Origin: Algoriphagus marincola DSM 16067
GTDB taxonomy: Bacteria; Bacteroidota; Bacteroidia; Cytophagales; Cyclobacteriaceae
Reading direction: 5' to 3'
Length of the DNA stretch: 64,000 nucleotides
Assembly (NCBI RefSeq): GCF_000429405.1
Contig: NZ_KE386899.1
Coordinates: 1,296 to 65,295, forward strand
Positions 44,830-52,772 of this stretch are shown one piece after another. Numbering within the stretch: the stretch's first letter is position 1; each line of letters opens with the position of its first letter. Below the pieces are notes generated by a model. It had not been told where the DNA came from. It did no database searches and worked only from the letters and a program-made list of their open reading frames with translations. The position numbers and the translations under genes are program-made.

Positions 44830-46119
44830 TTAATTCATTCCCATATAGTCTACTACGAAATAGCTCATCACTCTTAGGCCGAGTATAAAGCCACTTTCAT
44901 CGATATAGAAATCGGGAGTATGATGTGAGGGAGTTTTGGTTGGGTCGCCACCTTTTTTCATACCTCCCAAAGAGATAAATAGACCAGGTTTCTCTCGCTG
45001 ATAAAAGCTGAAATCCTCAGCTCCGGTGATCAGCGGATTGGTAAGTACATTGCCATCACCTGCAGCTGCCAAAATGGTTGGACCCATCAACTCTGTTAGC
45101 TCAGGATCATTAATTGTTGAGGGATACATTTTTTTGATTCTTACATCTGCTTTCGCCCCGGCACTTTCAGCGATATGAGTGGCTATTTCAGTGATTCGTT
45201 TGTGAACCAATGCCTGCTGCTCATCTCCAAAAGTCCGGATGGTTCCGATCATATCGACTTTTTCGGGGATGATATTATGTCTGATGCCTCCGTGGATTGC
45301 ACCTACTGTCACGATAGCCGGAGCCTCAGTGATATTCACATTCCGAGCGATAATGGTCTGGAATCCATTGATGATTTGGGCAGAGGTAACAATCGGATCC
45401 ACGCCTGACCAAGGGGAAGCACCATGCGCTTGGGTACCGTGCACGGTGATTTCCAACTCATCTACACCTGCTAGGGCAGGACCGGATCGATAGCCGATTT
45501 TTCCCACTTCCATTTGTGATCCGATGTGCAAGCCAAATACGGCATCCACGTCCTCCATGACTCCTTCTTCGACCATTTGCTTTGCTCCCCAAGAGTCAAC
45601 CCCGGGTTCGTTTATTCCTTCCTCAGCGGGTTGGAAAAGGAATTTGACATTTCCTGCAAGGTCATCTTTCATCCCTGCTAGGATTTCTGCTACGCCCATC
45701 AGGATAGCCACGTGGGTGTCATGGCCACAGGCATGCATGACGCCAGTTTCCTGACCATTGTAGGTAGCAGTCACGGTGGATTTGAAAGGTAAGTCTACCC
45801 GCTCAGTCACGGGTAGTGCATCCATGTCCGCCCGAAGCGCCACCGTTGGACCTGGTTTTCCTCCTCGAAGGACTCCGACTACGCCGGTCACTGCTACTTC
45901 TTCTGTGACCTCGATACCAAGACTACGGAGGTGATCTGCAACTTTCTTAGCAGTTCTAAATTCCTGGTTTCCTAATTCTGGATTTTGGTGAATATCCCGC
46001 CTCCATTCGATGACCTTATCTTCGATTTCAGCTGCTCTTTGGTCTATATCAGATCTGAGTTTGGACTGGGAAAATGCCATTCCGCTAATCAAAAACAGAA
46101 CAATGGTTAATTTATTCAT
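44830..46119 (-). CDS. Exported M20 family amidohydrolase (N-acyl-amino-acid/hippurate hydrolase-like)
   Basis: I start at ATG 46119, which begins a signal peptide (MNKLTIVLFLISGMAFSQS); the frame extends 33 codons upstream but that part looks non-coding. The 429-residue product has the M20D pattern: WRRDIHQNPELGNQEFRTA near the start, metal-binding MHACGHDTHVAILMG, FQPAEEG, VFGLHI, HAHGASPW-type substrate segment AHGASPWSGVDP, and TGAEDFSFYQ near the end. Export is likely, so it would hydrolyse acylated or amidated amino acids in the periplasm. It is convergent with the Spy-plug gene and divergent from the next SDR. Confidence 0.9.
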   Translation of the reverse strand: MNKLTIVLFLISGMAFSQSKLRSDIDQRAAEIEDKVIEWRRDIHQNPELGNQEFRTAKKVADHLRSLGIEVTEEVAVTGVVGVLRGGKPGPTVALRADMDALPVTERVDLPFKSTVTATYNGQETGVMHACGHDTHVAILMGVAEILAGMKDDLAGNVKFLFQPAEEGINEPGVDSWGAKQMVEEGVMEDVDAVFGLHIGSQMEVGKIGYRSGPALAGVDELEITVHGTQAHGASPWSGVDPIVTSAQIINGFQTIIARNVNITEAPAIVTVGAIHGGIRHNIIPEKVDMIGTIRTFGDEQQALVHKRITEIATHIAESAGAKADVRIKKMYPSTINDPELTELMGPTILAAAGDGNVLTNPLITGAEDFSFYQREKPGLFISLGGMKKGGDPTKTPSHHTPDFYIDESGFILGLRVMSYFVVDYMGMN

Positions 46120-46252
46120 TATAAAATTTGGTTGATGGTTTGAGAGCAAGTTATTTATTTCAAAGCAATTTTGTTTAGCACTATGAAAAATTCCCTTTTC
46201 ATCGAACCAAAAGCCCAAAATCTGTTTTACTCTTATCTAAACAAATTGAATC

Positions 46253-46951
46253 ATGGATATTAAAAATAAAGTCGCAGTAGTCACAGGAGTCAGTAAAGGA
46301 ATTGGACTGGAAGTCGTTAAGATTTTACTGGAAAAAGGAGTAATCGTCTCGGGCTGGGGCAGAAACGAGCCCGAACTAGATCATGAGAATTTTCATTTTT
46401 TCAAATGCGATGTGGCTCAAGAGCCCTCAGTGGATGCTGCTTTCCGCACTACCGTTGAAAAGCTGGGTCAGGATATCCGAATTTTGATTAATAATGCCGG
46501 GTTTGGAATAGCAGGACCTACCGAGACGTTTTCTTCTGAGGATTGGAAAGCGATGTTTGATACCAATGTCCATGGAATATTCTATACCACTAAGCGCTTG
46601 ATTCCCGCAATGAAACAAGCCGACGAAGGCCATATCATCAATGTAGCTTCGATTGCCGGCTTGAACGGTGTCAATCAATTTGCCGGATACGTAGGCACCA
46701 AGCATGCCGTCCGAGGGATCTCCCATTCCTTGTATATGGAATTGCGGGACTTCGGTATCAAGGTGTCTACCATCTATCCGGGGTCAGTGCAGACCAATTT
46801 CTTTGACGAAATACCCGGAATGAATGCCCACGAAAATATGATGCGTCCGGTGGATGTGGCTACGACCATCGTGCAGACGCTAGAGACGCACCCGAATTAC
46901 TTTGTAGCGGATGTGGAGTGCAGACCGCTTCGGCCCAAAGGAAAGAAATAA
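46253..46951 (+). CDS. Short-chain dehydrogenase/reductase
   Basis: A 232-residue classical SDR. Cofactor motif TGVSKGIG at about 11-18, NNAGFG near 80-85, catalytic Ser in NVASIAGL and Tyr-Lys in YVGTKHA. Arg36/Asn in GWGRNEPEL suggests NADP use. The end differs from the sugar SDRs and resembles YdfG-like or sepiapterin-like reductases. It stands alone between divergent M20 and convergent mnmD genes. Confidence 0.87.
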   Translation: MDIKNKVAVVTGVSKGIGLEVVKILLEKGVIVSGWGRNEPELDHENFHFFKCDVAQEPSVDAAFRTTVEKLGQDIRILINNAGFGIAGPTETFSSEDWKAMFDTNVHGIFYTTKRLIPAMKQADEGHIINVASIAGLNGVNQFAGYVGTKHAVRGISHSLYMELRDFGIKVSTIYPGSVQTNFFDEIPGMNAHENMMRPVDVATTIVQTLETHPNYFVADVECRPLRPKGKK

Positions 46952-46964
46952 GTAATCGAATTCT

Positions 46965-47654
46965 TTATTGACCCGACTTCCAAGCTCGGGTCATTTCTTT
47001 TTTACCCGGAGGTCCTGGAGGAGATTCTACTTCTAATCCTAGATCACGAAGATCTCGTTTCAGCTGTCCTTTGGCACTGTAGGTCGTGAAAAGTCCGCCA
47101 GGGCGCATGCTCTTGGTCACCTTCTCCAGCATGGTCTTTTCCCAAAGCTCCGGTTGCTTGCTTGGCGCAAATGCATCAAAAAATACGACATCCGAAGGAT
47201 AGAGTTGTGCCTCTTCCAAGGATACTTGATCTTTCTTGAAATTGAAGTATTCAGAAAGAGGCCCACCCTCATTCCAAGCTGCCTTGTGCAGAGCCTCAAA
47301 GTATTTATGGTAATGCCAGATGGCATCATTCTGATGAATGAAATTCAATTGGGAATACACTTCTTCCGAAAGGGGAAAAGGCTCAATCGTATGGTAAAGG
47401 ACAGGTATTTGATACTGTTCTGCCCAGACTAGCGTCAGCCAGGCATTCAACCCCGTACCAAAACCCACTTCAAATACCCGAAGTGGGTACCGGTTAGGAT
47501 TATTGGCTAGCCAGGAGTCCAAGCCGTAGAGTAAAAAAACATGGAGCGATTCACGATAGGCCCCATGAAAACTGTGATAGGTCTCTTTCAAATCCTCATG
47601 ATAGAGGGAGTGAGAGCCATCTTCGGTAGTTATGATTTTTACTTTCTCGCTCAT
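46965..47654 (-). CDS. mnmD: tRNA 5-methylaminomethyl-2-thiouridine methyltransferase (MnmD-type)
   Basis: A 229-residue protein of the DUF752/Methyltransf_30 family, equal to the methyltransferase half of MnmC without its FAD oxidase half. Key segments: TEDGSHSLYHEDLKETYHS, SAM-binding FEVGFGTGLNAWLTL, TIEPFPLSEEVYSQLNF, DVVFFDAFAPSKQPELW and FTTYSAKGQLKRDLRDLGL. It would methylate nm5s2U34 of tRNA to mnm5s2U. It overlaps ispF by 4 bases and ends in a shared convergent region with the SDR. Confidence 0.88.
   Translation of the reverse strand: MSEKVKIITTEDGSHSLYHEDLKETYHSFHGAYRESLHVFLLYGLDSWLANNPNRYPLRVFEVGFGTGLNAWLTLVWAEQYQIPVLYHTIEPFPLSEEVYSQLNFIHQNDAIWHYHKYFEALHKAAWNEGGPLSEYFNFKKDQVSLEEAQLYPSDVVFFDAFAPSKQPELWEKTMLEKVTKSMRPGGLFTTYSAKGQLKRDLRDLGLEVESPPGPPGKKEMTRAWKSGQ
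46970..47003 (+). terminator. Terminator of the SDR lying inside the mnmD 3' end
   Basis: GACCCGA (46970-46976) pairs with TCGGGTC (46986-46992), followed by ATTTCTTTTTT. It follows the SDR stop by 18 bases. Because mnmD ends at 46965 on the other strand, the hairpin also encodes the last residues of MnmD. Confidence 0.7.
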
Positions 47655-48133
47655 ACTTTATAAATCAAAGCTGCACAATAGGCCGATACACCTTCTTCTC
47701 TTCCTACAAAACCCAACCATTCGGTGGTCGTGGCTTTGATGGAAACTGCCGATTCGTCCACTGCCATGACTTCTGCCAGACAAGTTTTCATTGCTGGGAT
47801 GTGTGGATTGATTTTAGGATTTTGAAGGCAGATGGTAGTGTCCAAATTTCCAATTTCAAATCCTTCCTTTCGGATCAGTTCCATCACTTCTTTTAGTAAA
47901 ATTTTACTATCAATTCCTTTGAATTTTGGGTCTTTGTCTGAAAAGTGGTAACCAATATCCCGCATATTGGCTGCGCCGAGTAGGGCATCGCAGATCACAT
48001 GGATGAGTACATCTGCATCAGAATGTCCCACTGCGCCTTTGGTATGGGGAACTTTGATCCCTCCTAACCAAAAATCCTGATCAGCCTTCAGCTGATGTAC
48101 ATCGTATCCAAATCCTATTCGAAAGGGAGTCAT
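47651..48133 (-). CDS. ispF: 2-C-methyl-D-erythritol 2,4-cyclodiphosphate synthase
   Basis: A 160-residue enzyme of the non-mevalonate isoprenoid pathway. The metal site GFGYDVHQL at about 7-15 and HSDADVLIHVICDALLGAANMRDIGYHF are canonical, as is KATTTEWLGFVGREEGVSAYCAALI near the end. Its start overlaps the M16 stop by 4 bases and its stop overlaps the mnmD start by 4, so the three genes are translation-coupled. Confidence 0.98.
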   Translation of the reverse strand: MTPFRIGFGYDVHQLKADQDFWLGGIKVPHTKGAVGHSDADVLIHVICDALLGAANMRDIGYHFSDKDPKFKGIDSKILLKEVMELIRKEGFEIGNLDTTICLQNPKINPHIPAMKTCLAEVMAVDESAVSIKATTTEWLGFVGREEGVSAYCAALIYKV

Positions 48134-49374
48134 GATATTTCTTTTTGATAATGTAAAACACTAGATTTTTCAGGTCGGAGTAGTCGATTTGCCCAATCCA
48201 TTACCTGGTCTGTTCCGATGGATGACTTGCGATCAAACTCATCCCAATAGAGATCAGGATGGCCCATATTTGCATACATGGCAAGATTCATCATTCGATT
48301 GATCAGTTGAATGGACTCATAAGTTTTCATGGCCTCTCCTTGATTCTTTATCTTTTGAAGACTATGATCGTCTATTCCTTGTTTGAGAAAATCAGCTAAA
48401 AATTCATCCAATATAGCCTCTCCCACTTCGCTGCTGGAACTTGGATCCATCCGGGTACTAAATACCAATAAACCGGGATCTTGACTTCCCAAAATATAAG
48501 CTCCGGCTGAGGCAATTTCTTTTCGGCCTTTCACCAGCTTTTGCTCCATGGGGGATGACTTTCCAAATCCCAGATAGTCGGTTATCAGATCCGCTTCTAG
48601 GTAGCCATCTTCTCCTTTGCCTGGCATTTTATAGGTTTTGTAGAGCACATCGGTAGGCACGTTTGCTTGGAAAGTTAGTGCTCGTCGCTCTTTTTGCTCT
48701 TTTTCTTTCGTGGATTCTAGGCGTGCTTGAGCCGAGGCTGGTATGGAGCCAAACCATTTTTCTGCCAGCTTCAGTACTTCTTTAGGATTCACGCCTCCCC
48801 CGACAGCTAAGATGGCTCGATTAGGAGCGTAGTGTGTTTTATAAAAATCCCAAACATCGTCTTCTGTGTAATTGACGATGTCTTCTGTGGTTTCTCCGAT
48901 AGTGGGCCAACGGTAAGGATGGGAATGGAAGGCCAAAGGACGGAGCAGATGCCAGGTATTACCGTAGGGCTGATTGAGATAGCGCTGCTTGAATTCCTCC
49001 AAGACCACCTTCCGCTGCGTTTCGATGGTTTTTTCCACCAAAGTGAGCTGCAACATCCGATCAGACTCCAACCAAAAAGCTGTTTCCAAATTGCTGGATG
49101 GTAGTGTCATGTAATAATTGGTGATGTCAGGGCTGGTAAAAGCATTGCAATTACCGCCTACCCGCTCGAGTGCCCGGTCAAAAACCGGTACATTTTTCGA
49201 GCTACCAAACATCAAATGCTCAAAAAAGTGCGCCAGGCCGGTTTTTCCGGGTATTTCATCTTTTGAACCTACCTTATACAGGAGATTAAAAACAGCTATT
49301 TTGGAATTTGGGTCCGGATGAATAATTACTTCCAGTCCGTTGTCGAGAAAATGTCTTTCGTATCGAAATCTCAT
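48130..49374 (-). CDS. M16 family zinc metallopeptidase
   Basis: I start at ATG 49374 (MRFRYERHFLDNG); a TTG at 49383 adds three residues only. The 414-residue product carries the inverted zinc motif H49-F-F-E52-H53 (GLAHFFEHLMFGSS) and a downstream Glu-rich helix (ETQRKVVLEEFKQR) with the third ligand. The second half is the usual inactive M16 domain pair. No signal peptide is seen, so it is probably cytoplasmic. Many Bacteroidota encode a partner M16 subunit next door; none is adjacent here. It begins the M16-ispF-mnmD operon. Confidence 0.92.
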   Translation of the reverse strand: MRFRYERHFLDNGLEVIIHPDPNSKIAVFNLLYKVGSKDEIPGKTGLAHFFEHLMFGSSKNVPVFDRALERVGGNCNAFTSPDITNYYMTLPSSNLETAFWLESDRMLQLTLVEKTIETQRKVVLEEFKQRYLNQPYGNTWHLLRPLAFHSHPYRWPTIGETTEDIVNYTEDDVWDFYKTHYAPNRAILAVGGGVNPKEVLKLAEKWFGSIPASAQARLESTKEKEQKERRALTFQANVPTDVLYKTYKMPGKGEDGYLEADLITDYLGFGKSSPMEQKLVKGRKEIASAGAYILGSQDPGLLVFSTRMDPSSSSEVGEAILDEFLADFLKQGIDDHSLQKIKNQGEAMKTYESIQLINRMMNLAMYANMGHPDLYWDEFDRKSSIGTDQVMDWANRLLRPEKSSVLHYQKEIS

Positions 49375-49566
49375 GGAAAGCAAAGCTACGCTTTTTTGAA
49401 TTTTTTTGGTTTCAAATTACAACAGTCAAAAAGGGGATTTGATTTGGATTATTTATTTATCGCCAAAAGATTTCCGCTTATGTAAGTCTCCATGGATTTT
49501 CATAAAAAAGCCGAACTTTGAATGAATATCAGTAGTTTGCTATCGAAAATCCACCATTCATCATCC

Positions 49567-51126
49567 ATGGAGTATCACTGTATTGACCTGCGAAAGACGA
49601 ATCAATTTTCTGATTTTTTTCTTGACTACATCGAAGGAAAAGCTGAGCTAAGACCTTTTTACAATCATTTGCCTAAAATCGAGAGCTTCCAAAAAGCCAT
49701 TGAACAAAAGCATTTCTCTGATACACATCGTCAGGTTTTATGCGATACCTTGACTGCACAGTATTCCGAAATCGAACTTTTTGAAGAGGAAAAATTACAG
49801 CTTCAGAAACTAGCTGATTCCAAAACCTTTACTGTGACCACAGGTCATCAGATGAACCTATACACCGGGCCGCTATACTTTATATATAAAATCATCAGTA
49901 CCATTCGCTTGGCCGAAAAACTCCGGGAAGCATATCCTGATTACCATTTTGTGCCGATTTACTGGATGGCTACTGAAGATCATGATTTTGATGAAATCAA
50001 TTATTTCAAGCTTGATGGGAAAAAATATCAATGGAATACCAACCAAAGCGGCGCCGTTGGAAATTTTGAGCTAGATGCAAGTTTCAAGGAATTTGCCAAG
50101 ACTGTTCCTTTTGCAGCGGATGTGTTCAAGGATGCCTATGGTTCTTCCAAGACCCTGAAGGAAGCTGTCCGCAAGTATGTACATGAGCTTTTTGGGAGAA
50201 AGGGCTTGTTGATTGTAGATGCCCAAGAGGTAAGCTTCAAGTCGCTTTTCAAGGAGGTAATGCGGGATGATTTATTCTCTCATACGCCTCATAGGGAAGC
50301 TGTTTTGAAAACCGAGTCTTTGGAATCTTTGGGTTATGGCGGGCAGATTTTTCCTCGAGAGATCAACTTCTTTTACTTGGATGAAGGGGTCAGAGAGAGA
50401 ATTGAGCAACAAGGGGATGAATATGTGGTGCTGAATACCGAATTAAGATTTTCTAAATCTGAGATCGAGCAACTCATCGAGGAGCATCCGGAGCGTTTTA
50501 GTCCAAATGTAGTCCTGCGCCCACTGTATCAGGAGACTATTTTACCAAACCTTGCCTACTTGGGAGGACCTTCCGAGACAGTTTATTGGCTGCAATTGAA
50601 AGGAGTGTTTGATCATTTCAAAGTTCCGGTTCCAGTTCTTTTACCTCGAAATTTTGCACTGGTGCTAGAGCCGCTTTTTGAGAAAAAGCTGGAGCAATTG
50701 GACTGGCAAGTGGAGGGCCTATTCCAGGACTTTGATGAGTGGAAGAAATCATTTGTGGCCAAGCACGCATCGATTGATGTGAGTTTGGTAAATGAGCGAA
50801 CTACCCTTGCAGCGCTTTATGAAGAGAAGGGAAAGCAAGCTAAAAGTCTTGAGAAGAGCTTAGAGCAATCATTTGAAGCTGCAAAAGTGCGTTCTCTGAA
50901 GATTCTCGATCAAATGAGTCGCAAACTCCGAAAAGCAGAGGAGAGAAGGCAACATATTTCTCTTGAGCGGGCGAGGGCAATTTTGGATTATGCCGCCCCA
51001 GGCGGTACTCCACAAGAGCGAGTGGTGAATATGATGCAGTTTTATCTAGCTGATGATGAGTTTTTGGAGAAGCTTTACAAAGCCTTTGATCCGCTCGACT
51101 ATTCCATGATTGTGATTGAATTATGA
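49567..51126 (+). CDS. bshC: Bacillithiol synthase (cysteine-adding enzyme)
   Basis: A 519-residue protein from ATG 49567 (MEYHCIDLRKTNQFSDFFLDYI), which is where homologues begin as I remember them; an ATG at 49522 would add 15 residues. A GAACTTTG box at 49513-49520 would put a transcript start after that upstream ATG, supporting 49567. Family segments: TVTTGHQMNLYTGPLYFIYKI, VPIYWMATEDHDFDEIN, RPLYQETILPNLAYLGGPSE. The C-terminal coiled coil (LEKSLEQSFEAAKVRSLKILDQ...RKLRKAEERR) is typical. It joins Cys to GlcN-malate in bacillithiol synthesis. It overlaps the following folate gene by 4 bases. A SigR/RsrA-like thiol-stress pair occurs at 13 kb. Confidence 0.93.
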   Translation: MEYHCIDLRKTNQFSDFFLDYIEGKAELRPFYNHLPKIESFQKAIEQKHFSDTHRQVLCDTLTAQYSEIELFEEEKLQLQKLADSKTFTVTTGHQMNLYTGPLYFIYKIISTIRLAEKLREAYPDYHFVPIYWMATEDHDFDEINYFKLDGKKYQWNTNQSGAVGNFELDASFKEFAKTVPFAADVFKDAYGSSKTLKEAVRKYVHELFGRKGLLIVDAQEVSFKSLFKEVMRDDLFSHTPHREAVLKTESLESLGYGGQIFPREINFFYLDEGVRERIEQQGDEYVVLNTELRFSKSEIEQLIEEHPERFSPNVVLRPLYQETILPNLAYLGGPSETVYWLQLKGVFDHFKVPVPVLLPRNFALVLEPLFEKKLEQLDWQVEGLFQDFDEWKKSFVAKHASIDVSLVNERTTLAALYEEKGKQAKSLEKSLEQSFEAAKVRSLKILDQMSRKLRKAEERRQHISLERARAILDYAAPGGTPQERVVNMMQFYLADDEFLEKLYKAFDPLDYSMIVIEL

Positions 51127-51695
51127 TTCCTGGCAAGGAGTATATCAGGGAGAAGTATAAAAAGAAGCGAGCTGCACTGAGCGATCAGGATAAAATGGAT
51201 CTTGATCAGAAAATTAAAGCTCGAGCGATTGATTGGTTGAAGAGCGGGGATTTTCCGAAAAAGGTTCATCTTTTTCTACCAATCCAAAAACAGAAGGAAG
51301 TGGATACCTTTCCTTTGATTGAATGGTTTTGGGAGAATGGGTGGGATGTTTACTCGTCAAAAATCAGTTCTGAAAGTCTCGATATGGAGACTATTTTTTT
51401 AGAGCCTAATACTTCTTTTAAAACATCAACCTGGGGAATCCCCTTTCCAAATTATTACCAAGAGGTGGAGGTTCAGGAATTCTCTTTGATATTTCTTCCC
51501 CTCTTGGCTTATGATAGGTCAGGCTATCGAATTGGTTTTGGGAAAGGGTATTATGATAAATTTCTGGCAAACATTGATTTCGATCCGGTAAAAGTAGGCT
51601 TAAGCTACTTTGCACCAGAGCCGTCATTGCCTTATGAGAGTCATGATATTCCTTTAGATTTTTGCATAACTCCTGAAAAAATCTTTACATTTTGA
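51123..51695 (+). CDS. 5-formyltetrahydrofolate cyclo-ligase
   Basis: A 190-residue enzyme converting 5-formyltetrahydrofolate to methenyltetrahydrofolate with ATP. Basic opening EYIREKYKKKRAALS, central FLPIQKQKEVDTFPL, and the family motif YDRSGYRIGFGKGYYDKFLA near residues 138-157 are clear. It overlaps bshC by 4 bases, and the pair is probably one transcript. Confidence 0.95.
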   Translation: MIPGKEYIREKYKKKRAALSDQDKMDLDQKIKARAIDWLKSGDFPKKVHLFLPIQKQKEVDTFPLIEWFWENGWDVYSSKISSESLDMETIFLEPNTSFKTSTWGIPFPNYYQEVEVQEFSLIFLPLLAYDRSGYRIGFGKGYYDKFLANIDFDPVKVGLSYFAPEPSLPYESHDIPLDFCITPEKIFTF

Positions 51696-51712
51696 TCATT
51701 ATAAGAGAGGAG

Positions 51713-52198
51713 ATGGAAAAAGCACTTTTGATTTTTGGTTTAAGCTTCGTATTGATATGCCCTGCATTTTCGCAAGTTGGCAGCTACAATACCATGGTGG
51801 GAGTTACCGGAGGCACTAATGTCGGAGCTACAGTGAAGCAGTTTATTTCAGAAACTGGGGCAGTTGACCTATTGGTTTATAATCGATGGAAAGGCTGGGT
51901 GGCAGCCGTACTTTACGAGCATCACTGGGATATTCGAGAGTTTGAGGGTTTAGAGTGGTATGTAGGAGCGGGTGCCCATTATGGGATTTGGAAAGATGGC
52001 AAAGGAGAACCACCCTGGGTTTATAAAATTGATCGAGATTACAATGTCTTTGGGGTAGATGCGATAGTGGGTTTAGAGTATAATATTAACCGAAGTAACT
52101 TCTATGTAGGCTTATATTGGAAGCCTGCTTATAATTTTACAGACTTTACAAAGTTATGGGAAGATGAAGCAGCCTTGACTCTGAGATATTCTCTTTAA
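51713..52198 (+). CDS. Small outer-membrane beta-barrel-like protein
   Basis: I start at ATG 51713, preceded by a purine-rich GAGAGGAG; a TTG at 51692 would overlap the previous gene. The 161-residue product has a signal peptide (EKALLIFGLSFVLICPAFSQ) and then alternating aromatic/glycine strands (VGVTGGTNVGATVKQF, WYVGAGAHYGIW, VGLEYNINRSNFYVGLYWKP), ending in LRYSL as barrel proteins do. No family name can be given. It follows the cyclo-ligase by 17 bases. Confidence 0.75.
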   Translation: MEKALLIFGLSFVLICPAFSQVGSYNTMVGVTGGTNVGATVKQFISETGAVDLLVYNRWKGWVAAVLYEHHWDIREFEGLEWYVGAGAHYGIWKDGKGEPPWVYKIDRDYNVFGVDAIVGLEYNINRSNFYVGLYWKPAYNFTDFTKLWEDEAALTLRYSL

Positions 52199-52772
52199 AA
52201 TTTCGATTTTTGATAAAAAAATAAACTGACTTTTGTTGATTCAGCAAAAAATCTAATGTTTCTCAAAAGAATTAGACCCAGAATTTGATTTTTTTTAAAT
52301 TTTTGAATCTTTTTTTTGTTTCAAATATAGCAATCAGAATTTTATTTTAATTCTTAGCTAATAGGGGTCTAAAAGTTCTTAAAAATTCAGATTGACAAAA
52401 ATCAATTAAATTTTTTCCCTGATTTTCAGCAGTAAATTTTTATTTAATTATTCGAAAAAATTGCTTTGGCCAAATATTGTTTTGCGAATGTTAAATAATT
52501 TGAGTGAAACAGTTAAAATTTCTTAATACCGGGCTTTGATCCAAATAATCATCTTTTTAAGCCGTGCAAACCAAATTTTTACCGTTCATTCTTCTTTTTT
52601 TCTCAATAATTATAAAAAACCAATAAATGATTAGATATTTCAATTGATTAAACTATAAATATAAATATTTAAATATTAAAATATCCTTTTTTAATATATT
52701 TTCCAAAATTTCGAAATTTTGAAATTCCACAGAAAGGAATTTTCTTTACAAATCAACTAAACTAAATACCTT
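52199..52772. other. AT-rich 574-bp leader region upstream of susC
   Basis: This gap is strikingly AT-rich, with many A- and T-runs (AATTTTTTTAAATTTTTG-like stretches) and almost no GC clusters. No reading frame of note, RNA gene or classic terminator was seen. Near matches to the -7 box exist (for example TGACTTTTG near 52229) but none is convincing. It probably holds the promoter and operator of the susC operon and may be curved DNA. Confidence 0.5.

Noticed and set aside
46120..46218. 33-codon N-terminal extension of the M20 hydrolase
   Set aside because: It precedes a clear signal peptide beginning at the ATG at 46119, which would be masked by the extension.
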